Below, in pieces: positions 6,578 through 15,555 of a stretch of 64,000 nucleotides of DNA (its first letter is position 1; every line of letters starts with the position of its first letter). The notes under the pieces are model-generated. The model ran no database searches and was not told where the DNA came from. It was given only the letters and a program-made list of their open reading frames with translations. Source of the stretch: Variovorax sp. HW608 (GTDB lineage Bacteria > Pseudomonadota > Gammaproteobacteria > Burkholderiales > Burkholderiaceae_C); contig NZ_LT607803.1 of NCBI RefSeq assembly GCF_900090195.1, forward strand, positions 7,652,229-7,716,228, given 5' to 3'. A program made the translations under genes and the position numbers.

Positions 6578-8854
6578 GGCGAACATCGGCTGCACGCGCC
6601 ACCACGCCGGCAGCAGCTCGCGGATCTCCTGCCGGGCGAAGCGGTCGTCGAGCAGGTAGAGCACGCCGGCATCGGTCTCGGTGCGGATGACGCGGCCGGC
6701 CGCCTGCACCACCTTCTGCAGCCCGGGGTAGACGTAGGTGTATTCGTAGCCGTCGCCGAAGAGCAGCTCCATGCGCTCGCGCATGACCTCGTTGGGTTCG
6801 TTGTGCTGCGGCAGGCCGAGGCTGGCGACAAAAGCGCCCACCAGGCGGTCGCCCGGCAGGTCGATGCCTTCGCCGAAGGCGCCGCCGAGCACCGCGAAGC
6901 CGATGCCCTGGCCGCCCGGCACGAAGCGCGCGAGAAAGGCATCCCGGTCGGCCTCGCGCATGCCGCGCGACTGGGCCCAGGTCGGCACGTCGGGATGGCG
7001 GTCGGCGAAGGCGGCCGCTGCGTCCGCGAGGTAGTCGAAGCTGCTGAAGAAGGCGAGGTAGTTGCCCGGTCGCTGCGCGAACTGGTCCGCGATGATGTCC
7101 ACCAGCGTCGAGAGCGAGCGCGGCCGGTCGCGAAAGCGCGTCGACACGTCCATGGCGACGCGCACCGTGAGCTGCTCGCTGCGAAAGGGCGAATCGACGT
7201 CGAGCGTCGCCGTGTCGTCGGGCAGGCCGAGCGTGTCGCGGTAGAACGAGAAGGGCGCGAGCGTGCCCGAGAAGCAGGTGGCCGACGCGCAGGCGCCGAA
7301 GCGGCCCGTGAGGAAGGGCGCCGGAACCAGGTTGCGGATGACGAGCAGCCGCTCGCCGTCCGCGCCGAGCGTGCATTCGAAGACCGAATGCCGCGCGAAG
7401 GAGTCGGTGAGGCGCGCGAAGCGCAGCACGTCGAAGAAGCACTGCTGGAGCGGGCCGAGCGGCTCGTCGGGATGGGCGGTGAAATGCTCGGCCATCACCG
7501 CGACCGCATCCAGCAGGGCACGTGCGAAGGGCTCGGGAATCTCGTCGCGCGCCTCGTAGGCCGCGACCTGCTCGCGCTGCAGCAGTCGCCACTCGCGGTC
7601 GAGGTTGGAGAGCGCCTTGCGGATCGGCGCCGGCGCCTTCTGCGTCACGCCATCGATCGCAGCCGAGGCGAGTTCGGCCGAATACATCCCGCGCGCACGG
7701 TCGAGCAGGTTGTGCGCCTCGTCCACGAGCAGGGCGACGCGCCAGTCTTCCTCCCTCGTCAGCGCGTAGAGGAAGGCGCTGCCGTCGAAGTAGTAGTTGT
7801 AGTCGCCGACGACCACGTCGCTCCAGCGGACCAGTTCCTGCGCCAGGTAGTAGGGGCAGACCGCGTGCTGCAGCGCGATGCGCCGCAGTTCGGCGCGGTC
7901 GAGCCAGCCGGATTGCACCGCCTCGCCGCGCGCGGCCGGCAGGCGGTCGTAGAAGCCGCGCGCCAGCGGGCAGGCTTCGCCGTTGCAGGCGCGGCCGGGA
8001 TGCTCGCAGGCCTTCTCGCGGGCGGCGAGTTCGAGCACGCGCAACGGTGCACGTTCGCGGTCGAGCGTGCGCAGCGCGTCGAGCGCCACCGCACGGCCCG
8101 AGGTCTTGGCAGTGAGGAAGAAGAGCTTGTCGAGCTTCTGCGTGGGCCTGGCCTTGAGCAGTGGAAAGAGCGTCGCCACCGTCTTGCCGATGCCGGTCGG
8201 CGCCTGCGCCAGCAGGCAGCGGTCCGAGGCGGCGGCGCGGTACACCGCTTCGGCGAGGTCGCGCTGCCCGGGCCGGAATTCGCCGTGCGGGAAGGCGAGC
8301 GCCGCCAGCGCCTCGTCGATGCCCGCGCGGTGCGCTGCCTCCTGCGCGGCCCAGGCGAGGAAGCGGCCGCACAGGGCCTCGAAGTGCGCGCGCAGCTCAT
8401 CGCGCGTGCAGGTCTCTTCGAGCACCGTTTCTTCCTCGGTGTCCAGATCGAGATAGACCAGCGCGACGCCCAGGCGCTGGAGGTCATCGCGTTCGCACAG
8501 CATCCAGGCGTAGGTCCTGGCCTGCGCCCAATGCAGCGCGCGGTGGTTGGACTTGATGGCGGCGAACTCGCCCCGGAAGGTCTTGATCTCCTCGACGCGC
8601 CGGCGCTGCGGGTCGTAGCCGTCGGCACGGCCGCGCACGGTCAAGCGCTCGAACTGCCCTGAAAGGATGACCTCGCTTTCATAAGCGGGACCCCGGCGGT
8701 TCTGCACCAGGCGATGCCCGCCCTGGCCTTCCTGCGCGCTCGGCACCGGCACGAAGCGCAGGTCGAGGTCGCCCGCTTTCGCGGCGAAGGCGCAGAGCGT
8801 CTTCACCGAGACGGTGAGTCCGGCAGTGGAGGGATCGGGGCAGGAGGGGAGCAT
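6518..8854 (-). CDS. DinG/XPD-family iron-sulfur DNA helicase with N-terminal PD-(D/E)XK-like domain
   Basis: The 778-residue protein joins two parts. Residues about 60-120 carry a RecB/Cas4-like nuclease pattern: D78, then E89-x-K91 (EEIK), then Q111-x3-Y115. Residues from about 190 are a superfamily 2 helicase: Walker A APTGIGKT, a four-Cys iron-sulfur region (CEHPGRACNGEACP, then CPYYLAQEL), DEAH (LVDEAHNLLD) and a C-terminal QAAGRVIRTETD motif VI. It probably unwinds branched or damaged DNA in repair, with the nuclease-like part acting in cis. It ends inside the convergent hydrolase gene. Activity of the nuclease-like part is inferred from the motif only. Confidence 0.85.
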   Translation of the reverse strand: MLPSCPDPSTAGLTVSVKTLCAFAAKAGDLDLRFVPVPSAQEGQGGHRLVQNRRGPAYESEVILSGQFERLTVRGRADGYDPQRRRVEEIKTFRGEFAAIKSNHRALHWAQARTYAWMLCERDDLQRLGVALVYLDLDTEEETVLEETCTRDELRAHFEALCGRFLAWAAQEAAHRAGIDEALAALAFPHGEFRPGQRDLAEAVYRAAASDRCLLAQAPTGIGKTVATLFPLLKARPTQKLDKLFFLTAKTSGRAVALDALRTLDRERAPLRVLELAAREKACEHPGRACNGEACPLARGFYDRLPAARGEAVQSGWLDRAELRRIALQHAVCPYYLAQELVRWSDVVVGDYNYYFDGSAFLYALTREEDWRVALLVDEAHNLLDRARGMYSAELASAAIDGVTQKAPAPIRKALSNLDREWRLLQREQVAAYEARDEIPEPFARALLDAVAVMAEHFTAHPDEPLGPLQQCFFDVLRFARLTDSFARHSVFECTLGADGERLLVIRNLVPAPFLTGRFGACASATCFSGTLAPFSFYRDTLGLPDDTATLDVDSPFRSEQLTVRVAMDVSTRFRDRPRSLSTLVDIIADQFAQRPGNYLAFFSSFDYLADAAAAFADRHPDVPTWAQSRGMREADRDAFLARFVPGGQGIGFAVLGGAFGEGIDLPGDRLVGAFVASLGLPQHNEPNEVMRERMELLFGDGYEYTYVYPGLQKVVQAAGRVIRTETDAGVLYLLDDRFARQEIRELLPAWWRVQPMFASEIGATPRGGAPDLAQLGR

Positions 8855-8905
8855 CGCGCTGGATGAATATACAGCGCGAGCCCACTCCCCGTTGGCCTGC
8901 CGACC

Positions 8906-10201
8906 CTAGATGATCGAAGTCACCAGCAAGGCGAGCGAGGCGGCCGCCATGGCTGCGGTGGCGAGCCAGCCGAGCACCTTCCATTTGCGCGAGAGCACGA
9001 TGCCGACCATCACCCTCGGGCTGGAGGCGGCGATCATCACCGCGACCATCACCGGCACCGAGATCACCGCGTTGATCACCGCCGCGCCCACGAGCGCGGC
9101 GATCGGATCGAGCCCCGAGAGGCTCCCCGCGATCCCGAGCGCCATCGCGGCCGCGAGGATGCCGTAGAAGCTGAGGCCCTGCGAGAGCGTGAGATTCAGC
9201 CCCCGGCGCACGCGGAAGTAGCTCGCGACCGCATCGGCGGCGGACCCGGCGAGCACCGGCAGCGCGAGCATGCCGGTGCCGACGACGCCCAGCGCGAAGA
9301 GCACGAAGGCTGCGTCGCCCGCGATCGGCCGCAGCGCGGCGGCGGCCTGCGCGGTGGTCTCGATCCGGGTCTGCCCGTGCGCATGCAGGGTCGCGGCGGT
9401 GGCCGTGATGATGAAGAAGGCGATGAGGTTCGAAAAACCCATCCCGGCCACGGTGTCCACGCGCAGGCGACGCAACTGCCGCCGAACCTGCTCGGGCGCG
9501 CGGCGCAGGGGCTTGTCTTCGGGAACGCGGCGGATCTCCTCCACCTCCTGCGAGGCCTGCCAGAAGAAGAGATAGGGGCTGATGGTGGTGCCGAGGACGG
9601 CGACCACGGTGGTGACGAACTCCTGGCTCCACTGGATCTGAGGCGCGTAGATGCCCCGTGCCGCGGCCGCCCAGTCGACATCGACGGCGAGCACCACGCC
9701 GACGTAGGCCAGCAGCGACAGCGTGAGCCACTTGAGAACGCGCACGTACTGGTCGTACGGCACGAACACCTGCAGCAGCAGCGAGACGACGCCGAAGCCG
9801 GCCGCATACCAGGCCGGAAGGGCCGGCAGCACCAGTGCGGCCGCATGGCCCATCGCATTGAGGTCGGCCGCGAGGTTGATGATGTTCGCGACCAGCAGCA
9901 GCACGACGAGGCCCGCGACGATCCAGTTGGGGCAGAAGCGCGTGAAGGTTTCGGTGAGGTTGCGCCCGGTGACCCGCCCGATGCGCGCGCTCGCGAGCTG
10001 GATGCCCACCATCAGCGGAAAGGTCAGCACCACGGTCCAGCCGAGCGCGTAGCCGAACTGCGCACCGGCCTGCGAGTAGGTCGCGATGCCGCTCGGATCG
10101 TCATCGGCGGCGCCGGTGATCAGCCCCGGCCCGAGCTTGGACCACCAGCGCTCGTCGTCGGCGCGGAAGTCGGCGGTCGCTGGGGTCGAGGGGGTGCTCA
10201 T
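8906..10201 (-). CDS. Nramp-family divalent metal transporter, atypical site
   Basis: Eleven or so hydrophobic helices and the SLC11/Nramp fold. The start at 10201 has GGAG upstream; the frame extends to 10312 without such support. Family landmarks are the helix-1 element DDDPSGIATY (33-42) and the helix-6 element TTISPYLFFWQ (205-215). In Mn/Fe transporters these positions read DPGN and MPHN. Here the metal-binding Asn and Met of those motifs appear as Gly and Ser, so substrate choice may differ. Divergently transcribed from the SDR gene at 10392. Confidence 0.85.
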   Translation of the reverse strand: MSTPSTPATADFRADDERWWSKLGPGLITGAADDDPSGIATYSQAGAQFGYALGWTVVLTFPLMVGIQLASARIGRVTGRNLTETFTRFCPNWIVAGLVVLLLVANIINLAADLNAMGHAAALVLPALPAWYAAGFGVVSLLLQVFVPYDQYVRVLKWLTLSLLAYVGVVLAVDVDWAAAARGIYAPQIQWSQEFVTTVVAVLGTTISPYLFFWQASQEVEEIRRVPEDKPLRRAPEQVRRQLRRLRVDTVAGMGFSNLIAFFIITATAATLHAHGQTRIETTAQAAAALRPIAGDAAFVLFALGVVGTGMLALPVLAGSAADAVASYFRVRRGLNLTLSQGLSFYGILAAAMALGIAGSLSGLDPIAALVGAAVINAVISVPVMVAVMIAASSPRVMVGIVLSRKWKVLGWLATAAMAAASLALLVTSII

Positions 10202-10391
10202 GGGGGCTCCGGCAATGAGGGGGGCGGATTTCACTCTGGCTTGGCGAACCCTGCGGGCGCATCGGCGCAGTCCTAGCATCCTGTGGGACTTCGTCGAGTC
10301 TGCTTGCGGCATGCGGCATTGGATGACAGGCGCGGTGCGCGCTGCCGCCTACGGTGGGGTTCATTGCGGATTACACCGCAGGAGCCGCGAC

Positions 10392-11405
10392 ATGCAGATG
10401 ACCGAAGACAAGTCCCAGTCCCGGACCACGCCGGCCGCCGAGGACGTGGGTGCGCAGCACCGCAAGGTGCAGCGTGAGCAGGACGCCAAGGATCGCGCCT
10501 CGCCCTCGAAGGGCGATCCGGGCAAGCCCGTGCAGGCCGGCCACCGCCCGGAGCCCGAGAACCCGATGCCCGCGCAGCATCTCAGGAAACCCGGGATCGA
10601 GGCCGAGATGGACTTGCGGCCGCGCTTCCAGGCCTCGGGCTACGTCGGCAGCGGCAAGCTCAATGGCATGGTGGCGCTGATCACCGGCGGCGATTCGGGC
10701 ATCGGCCGCGCGGTGGCGACGCTGTATGCGCGCGAAGGCGCGGACGTCGCCATCGTGTACCTGAAGGAGGAGCAGGTCGATGCCGAAGAAACCAAGCGCT
10801 GCGTCGAGGCCGAAGGGCGGCATTGCGTGCTGATTCCCGGCGACGTGCGCGACCCGGCCTTCTGCGACCGCGCGGTGAAGGAAACGATCGAGGCCTACGG
10901 CAAGTTGCACATCCTGGTGAACAACGCGGCGTTCCAGCTCCACGCGGCGTCGATCGAGGACATCACCGACGAGCGGCTCGACCTCACGCTGCGCACCAAC
11001 GTGTTCGGCTACTTCCAGATGGCGCGCGCGGCGGTGCCGCATCTGCCCGAGGGCGGTTCGATCATCAACACCGGCTCCGTGACGGGGCTGGAGGGAAGCG
11101 AGGAGCTGCTCGACTACGCGATGACCAAGGGCGCGATCCACGCCTTCACGAAATCGCTGGCGAGCAACCTGCTGGGCAAGGGCATCCGCGTCAACGCGGT
11201 GGCGCCGGGACCGGTGTGGACGCCGCTGAATCCGGCCGACCGCCCGGGCCACCAGGTGAAGGACTTCGGCAGGCACACCGACATGAAAAGGCCGGCGCAG
11301 CCCGAGGAGCTGTCGCCGGCCTACGTGTTCCTCGCCGCACCCTGCTGCGCGGGCTACATCACCGGCATCGTGCTGCCGGTGACGGGAAGCGTGGGCGCGG
11401 TGTAG
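10392..11405 (+). CDS. Short-chain dehydrogenase/reductase with long N-terminal extension
   Basis: NAD(P)-dependent oxidoreductase of the YghA-like SDR group, 337 residues. The ATG at 10392 follows AGGAG. A hydrophilic, disordered-looking extension (1-88) precedes the Rossmann fold: GGDSGIG cofactor loop (99-105), NNAA, a Ser in the TGSVTGLEG stretch, catalytic YAMTK, and PGPVWTPL after the active site. Substrate not known. The frame remains open back to 10086 inside the divergent transporter gene, which is not coding for this protein. Confidence 0.88.
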   Translation: MQMTEDKSQSRTTPAAEDVGAQHRKVQREQDAKDRASPSKGDPGKPVQAGHRPEPENPMPAQHLRKPGIEAEMDLRPRFQASGYVGSGKLNGMVALITGGDSGIGRAVATLYAREGADVAIVYLKEEQVDAEETKRCVEAEGRHCVLIPGDVRDPAFCDRAVKETIEAYGKLHILVNNAAFQLHAASIEDITDERLDLTLRTNVFGYFQMARAAVPHLPEGGSIINTGSVTGLEGSEELLDYAMTKGAIHAFTKSLASNLLGKGIRVNAVAPGPVWTPLNPADRPGHQVKDFGRHTDMKRPAQPEELSPAYVFLAAPCCAGYITGIVLPVTGSVGAV

Positions 11406-11458
11406 CAGCATCCTTTATGCTGCCTGCCGTCTACAAGCAGCAGCCATCCAAGCCCACC

Positions 11459-11938
11459 ATGAAGATCCAGAAAGATTCCGTCGTCACCCTGCGTTACAAG
11501 GTATCCGACGCCACCACCCAGAAGCTGATCGACGAGGGCCGCAACCCCATGGTCTATCTGCATGGCGGCTACGAGAACACGTTCCCGAAGATCGAGGCGG
11601 CGCTGGACGGCCAGGAAGTCGGCTTCCAAGCCACGCTCAGCCTGCAGCCCGAAGATGCCTTCGGCGCGCGCGACGAATCACTGGTGCGCACGATCGCGAA
11701 GAGCGACTTCCCGCCCGGCGTGAAGGTCGGCGGCCAGCTCGAGGGCCGCAACGACCAGGGCGAGCCCCAGATCTTCAATGTGGTGAAGATCAAGGGCCCG
11801 CAGGTGATCCTCGACGCCAATCATCCGCTCGCCGGCAAGGCGCTCAGGTTCAGCATGACCGTGACCGGCGTGCGCACCGCGACACAAGAGGAAATCGCCC
11901 ACCGCCACGTGCACGGCGAGCACGGGCACCATCACTGA
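11459..11938 (+). CDS. slyD: FKBP-type peptidyl-prolyl isomerase SlyD
   Basis: Cytosolic prolyl isomerase and metallochaperone of 159 residues. It has the FKBP core with inserted flap (LHGGYENTFPKIEAALDGQE, then LSLQPEDAFGARDE) and ends in a His-rich metal-binding tail HRHVHGEHGHHH. The ATG at 11459 gives the normal start; an upstream ATG at 11417 is possible. No strong ribosome-binding site is visible. It lies 53 bases after the SDR stop and may share its transcript. Confidence 0.9.
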   Translation: MKIQKDSVVTLRYKVSDATTQKLIDEGRNPMVYLHGGYENTFPKIEAALDGQEVGFQATLSLQPEDAFGARDESLVRTIAKSDFPPGVKVGGQLEGRNDQGEPQIFNVVKIKGPQVILDANHPLAGKALRFSMTVTGVRTATQEEIAHRHVHGEHGHHH

Positions 11939-11947
11939 CCGCTCCGT

Positions 11948-12211
11948 TCATTGAATGGTCTCGGGCGCGGCGGAAAGCCGGTCCACCCCGATGAGTTCGG
12001 CCACAGAGCGCAGTTCCTTCTGAAGCGCTCTTTCGACCAACGCGAGCCGCGCGAAGCTCTGTACCTGCGCGTCGGAGGGGCCGGGGCCGGCGCCTTCCAG
12101 CTGCGAGCGGAAAGCCGACACGATCCGGTTCTGGGCCAGCTCGCGCGCCCGCGTCGCGGTGGTGCTGCAGGCCTCGAGCGCGGTCAGCTCTTCATCCAAT
12201 GAAACGTCCAT
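11948..12211 (-). CDS. Small hypothetical protein (87 aa)
   Basis: An AGGGAAG on the minus strand precedes the ATG at 12211. The product is predicted helical throughout (LDEELTALEACSTTATRARE, then ALVERALQKELRSVAELIGVD), soluble and acidic. Convergent with slyD, 9 bases apart. Family not recognised. The longer open frame reaching to 12904 is an antisense shadow of the pirin gene. Confidence 0.6.
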   Translation of the reverse strand: MDVSLDEELTALEACSTTATRARELAQNRIVSAFRSQLEGAGPGPSDAQVQSFARLALVERALQKELRSVAELIGVDRLSAAPETIQ

Positions 12212-12445
12212 GTTCTTCCCTGGGCGGTTGTCGTTGCCTGGCGGCGATTCTGGGAAGGGACAGAAGGAGGTCTCGTAGGCCGACATCCGCGCGTCCGCGT
12301 AGGCGCGCTCCGACACGGCGTTGCGCCCGCGAGACCAGAGCGTCCCGCTGGTGGCACTTTCGCAGCGGCGCGACGCCCCCATATCCTTCGCATCGCCCCC
12401 GTCGGACCGGACGGGGCACCCCTTATCAGTCAGGAAGTCAGCGCA

Positions 12446-13516
12446 ATGACCACCGCCAGCCCCATCGTCCAGATCAAGGCCCTCGGATTCCCGTGGGAAA
12501 CGATCGACCCCTTCCTTTTCTGCGCCTATCACGACGACGCCTACCCGCGCGGCAACGCCCAGATGGGCCCGGACGCGCCGCTCGCCGGCCGCGACATCGG
12601 CCAGGACTTCAGCCGCAAGGACGGCTGGAGCATGTACCACGGCACCACCGTGCCGGGCTTTCCGGGCCATCCGCACCGGGGCTTCGAGACGGTGACGATC
12701 GTGCGCCGCGGCCTGATCGACCATTCGGACTCGCTCGGCGCCGCCGCGCGCTTCGGCGGCGGCGACGTGCAGTGGCTCACCGCCGGCAAGGGGATCGTGC
12801 ATTCGGAGATGTTCCCGCTGCTCGATGCGGGGGCGCCGAACCCGCTGGAGCTGTTCCAGATCTGGCTCAACCTGCCCGCGCGCAGCAAGATGGCAAAGCC
12901 GCATTTCACGATGTTCTGGGCCGAGGACGTCCCGCGCTTCACCGCCACCGACACCGAGGGCCGCCAGACCGAGGTCGCCTGCATCGCGGGCAAGATCGGC
13001 CCCGTCGAGGGCGCACCCGGTGCCGGCGGTCCGCTCGCGCCGCCGCCGGATTCATGGGCCGCGCAGGCCGATGCCGACGTCGCGATCTGGACGCTCTGCA
13101 TGGCGCCCGGCGCACGCTGGACCCTTCCCGCCGCGAGCGGCGAAGGCACGCGCCGGACGCTCTACTTCTTCAAGGGCCGGTCGGTGACCCTCGGCGGCCA
13201 GGGAGTGGACGCGCGCGCTGCGATCGAGCTCAACGCCAATGTCGCGGTCGAGCTGCAGAACGGCGACGAGGCGAGCGAATTCCTGCTTTTGCAGGGCCGC
13301 CCGATCGGCGAGCCGGTGGCGCAGTACGGCCCCTTCGTGATGAACACGCCGGCCGAGATCGCGCAGGCGATGGCCGACTACCGCCGCACCCAGTTCGGCG
13401 GCTGGCCGTGGCAGGACGAGGCGCCGGTGCACGGCCGCGACCCGGCCCGCTTCGCCAGGCATCCGGACGGCAGGCAAGAAAAGCCGCAGGACCGCGCGGC
13501 GACGACCACCGCCTGA
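12446..13516 (+). CDS. Pirin family protein
   Basis: Bicupin metalloprotein; several bacterial pirins act as quercetinases or redox regulators. The first cupin carries the metal-binding pattern HPHRGFE (75-81) and GIVHSEMF (His119, Glu121). The C-terminal cupin follows from about residue 210. Length 356, somewhat longer than typical because of a charged tail. AGGAAG lies before the ATG. The 234 bases upstream (12212-12445) contain no gene I can support. Substrate unknown. Confidence 0.88.
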   Translation: MTTASPIVQIKALGFPWETIDPFLFCAYHDDAYPRGNAQMGPDAPLAGRDIGQDFSRKDGWSMYHGTTVPGFPGHPHRGFETVTIVRRGLIDHSDSLGAAARFGGGDVQWLTAGKGIVHSEMFPLLDAGAPNPLELFQIWLNLPARSKMAKPHFTMFWAEDVPRFTATDTEGRQTEVACIAGKIGPVEGAPGAGGPLAPPPDSWAAQADADVAIWTLCMAPGARWTLPAASGEGTRRTLYFFKGRSVTLGGQGVDARAAIELNANVAVELQNGDEASEFLLLQGRPIGEPVAQYGPFVMNTPAEIAQAMADYRRTQFGGWPWQDEAPVHGRDPARFARHPDGRQEKPQDRAATTTA

Positions 13517-13522
13517 GGCGAT

Positions 13523-14413
13523 TCAGCGCCGCCCCGCCAGTTCGCGGATCAGCGCCCACACGCGCTGCGCGAGCGGCGAGGGCGCGCGGTTGCGGCGGTG
13601 CACCAGCATGATCGCGCGCTGGATCTTCGGCAGCAGCGGCCGCACGACCAGCGCCGGCAGGCCGCTCGGCGGCATCGCCATCGCCGGCATCACGCTGATG
13701 CCGATGCCCTGCTCGACCATCCGGAAGGCGGTGGTGGGGTGGCCGACCTGCTGGCGCACCTCGCAGCGCGCGCCATGCCTCGCCAGCGCATCGTCGATCA
13801 GCCGCCGGCTGCCCGAGGCGTGGTCGAGCAGCACCAGCGGCTCGCCGTCGAGCATCGGCCAGCGCACCGAGGCCTTTTGCGCCAGCCGGTGGCCGGGCGC
13901 CATGACCAGGCAGAAGGGGTCGCCCAGGATGGCCTCGCAATGCAGGTCGTCCGCGGCCGGCGGCTCGACCACCACGCCGAAATCGACCTCGCCGGCGCGC
14001 ACGCTGTCGAGCACGTCCTGCTGGATGCGGTCGAGCAGCACCAGCTCGATCTCCGGGTCGCGCCGCGCGCACTCGGCGATGCAGCCGGGCATGAGGTTGG
14101 CCGACAAGGTCGGGCTGCTCGCGACCCGCACCTTGCCGCGCCGCGCGCCGGCCATGCCGTGCACTTCGGCCAGCGTCTGGTCGAGCTCGTCGAGCACCCG
14201 GTCCAGGCGCAGCGCGAGCGACTGGCCTGCCTCGGTCAGCACCACTTCACGCGTCGTGCGGTCGAGCAGCTTCAGGCCGAGCTGCGATTCGAGCTCGACG
14301 ATCGCACGGCTGACCGCCGGCTGCGTGAGGCCGACGCGGTCACCGGCGCGGCTGAAGTTGCGCTCCTCGGCCACGGCCTGGAACACGCGAAGCTGCCGGA
14401 GCGTGACGTTCAT
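13523..14413 (-). CDS. LysR-type transcriptional regulator
   Basis: N-terminal winged helix (residues 1-60: TLRQLRVFQAVAEERNFSRA, then TQPAVSRAIVELESQLGLKL) and a periplasmic-binding-like effector domain to residue 296. The start at 14413 has GGAGG within a family A repeat; the longer frame to 14512 has no such support. It is divergent from the symporter gene at 14550, the usual layout for a LysR protein and its target, so it probably controls that transporter in response to its substrate. Ligand unknown. Confidence 0.92.
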   Translation of the reverse strand: MNVTLRQLRVFQAVAEERNFSRAGDRVGLTQPAVSRAIVELESQLGLKLLDRTTREVVLTEAGQSLALRLDRVLDELDQTLAEVHGMAGARRGKVRVASSPTLSANLMPGCIAECARRDPEIELVLLDRIQQDVLDSVRAGEVDFGVVVEPPAADDLHCEAILGDPFCLVMAPGHRLAQKASVRWPMLDGEPLVLLDHASGSRRLIDDALARHGARCEVRQQVGHPTTAFRMVEQGIGISVMPAMAMPPSGLPALVVRPLLPKIQRAIMLVHRRNRAPSPLAQRVWALIRELAGRR

Positions 14414-14478
14414 TGGGAAACCTCCGTGCTTCGCACTGCGGTGCGAGCCCCCTTCGGAACGGCCGGGCGGGGGCTCAT
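14410..14478 (-). repeat. Family A leader repeat, copy 1, with 22-codon mini-ORF
   Basis: Reading on the minus strand, ATGAGCC at the start and GGAGGTTTCCCAATG at the end match the copy before xdhC closely, and the central GGCCGTTCCG is also shared. A hairpin TCGCAC-CGCA-GTGCGA lies just before GGAGG. The element itself is an open frame MSPRPAVPKG...STEVSQ whose TGA (14410-14412) overlaps the lysR ATG as ATGA. This would couple translation of the mini-ORF to the regulator. Confidence 0.7.
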
Positions 14479-14489
14479 GCAGCCGAATC

Positions 14490-14504
14490 ATAGATCTATC
14501 AGAT
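14490..14504. promoter_or_regulatory. Candidate LysR operator
   Basis: The divergent spacer contains a perfect palindrome ATAGATCTAT (14490-14499) overlapped by ATCT-ATC-AGAT (14494-14504), and a T-N11-A frame (14491 to 14503), the generic LysR box. It stands out as AT-rich in GC-rich surroundings. Binding is inferred. Confidence 0.45.
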
Positions 14505-14549
14505 AAATCCATTTCTCTTTTGAATCCGAAAAGAGTTCAATCGCGACCC

Positions 14550-15551
14550 ATGGCCCGTTCACGCTACCTCCCGGACAACTTCACGATCGCGCTGGTGGTC
14601 GTCGTCGCGCTCGCCAGCCTCTGGCCTGCGAGCGGCGGCGCCGCGCATTTCTTCGAGCGCCTCACCACGTTCGCGATCGGCCTGCTGTTCTTCCTCCACG
14701 GCGCGAAGCTCTCGCGCGAGGCGATCCTCGGCGGCATCACGCACTGGCGGCTGCATGTGCTGGTGTTCGCGGCCACCTTCGTGATGTTCCCGCTGCTCGG
14801 GCTCGCGCTCAAGCCGGTGCTGACGCCGCTGGTCACGCCCGAGCTCTACACCGGCGTGCTCTTCCTCTGCGTGCTGCCGGCCACGGTGCAGTCGGCGATC
14901 GCCTTCACCTCGATGGCGCGCGGCAACATTCCCGCCGCGGTGTGCAGCGCTTCGGCATCGACGATGCTCGGGGTCTTCGTCACGCCCATCCTCGTGAACC
15001 TGATCGTCGTGCAGCACGGCGCCGCCGGCGCATCGCTCGACGCGGTGGGCCGCATCCTGCTGCAACTGATGGTGCCCTTCGTCGCCGGCCACCTGCTCAG
15101 GCCGTGGATCGGCGGCTGGATCAGGAAGCGCGGCTCGAGGGTCACGCTGGTCGATCGCGGCTCGATCCTGCTGGTGGTCTACACCGCCTTCAGCGCGGCG
15201 GTGATCGAGGGGCTGTGGAAGCAGGTGCCGCTGTCGGCGCTCATCGGCCTCATCGTGGTGTGCGGGGTGCTGCTCGGGCTGGCGCTGGCCATCACCGCCT
15301 GGGCCGGCCGCGCGCTCGGCTTCGACAAGGCCGACCAGATCACCATCGTCTTCTGCGGCTCGAAGAAGAGCCTCGCGAGCGGCATCCCGATGGCGAAGGT
15401 GCTGTTCGCCTCGCACGCGGTCGGCGCGATCGTGCTGCCGCTGATGCTGTTCCACCAGATGCAGCTCATGGTCTGCGCGGTGCTGGCGCAGCGCTATGCG
15501 CGCCGGCCTGCCGAGCCGGTCGAGGCGGGGCCCGCCAGGACGCCGGCCTGA
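14550..15551 (+). CDS. Bile acid:sodium symporter family transporter (BASS, YfeH-like)
   Basis: The 333-residue protein has nine or ten predicted transmembrane helices and the BASS-type pattern, including VLPATVQSAIAFTSMARGN and GSKKSLASGIPMAKVLF in the two core crossover regions. Members import organic anions or keto acids with sodium; the substrate is not evident. The start at 14550 follows an AT-rich promoter-like region shared with lysR. The upstream open frame to 13590 is antisense to lysR. Confidence 0.88.
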   Translation: MARSRYLPDNFTIALVVVVALASLWPASGGAAHFFERLTTFAIGLLFFLHGAKLSREAILGGITHWRLHVLVFAATFVMFPLLGLALKPVLTPLVTPELYTGVLFLCVLPATVQSAIAFTSMARGNIPAAVCSASASTMLGVFVTPILVNLIVVQHGAAGASLDAVGRILLQLMVPFVAGHLLRPWIGGWIRKRGSRVTLVDRGSILLVVYTAFSAAVIEGLWKQVPLSALIGLIVVCGVLLGLALAITAWAGRALGFDKADQITIVFCGSKKSLASGIPMAKVLFASHAVGAIVLPLMLFHQMQLMVCAVLAQRYARRPAEPVEAGPARTPA

Positions 15552-15555
15552 TCGA

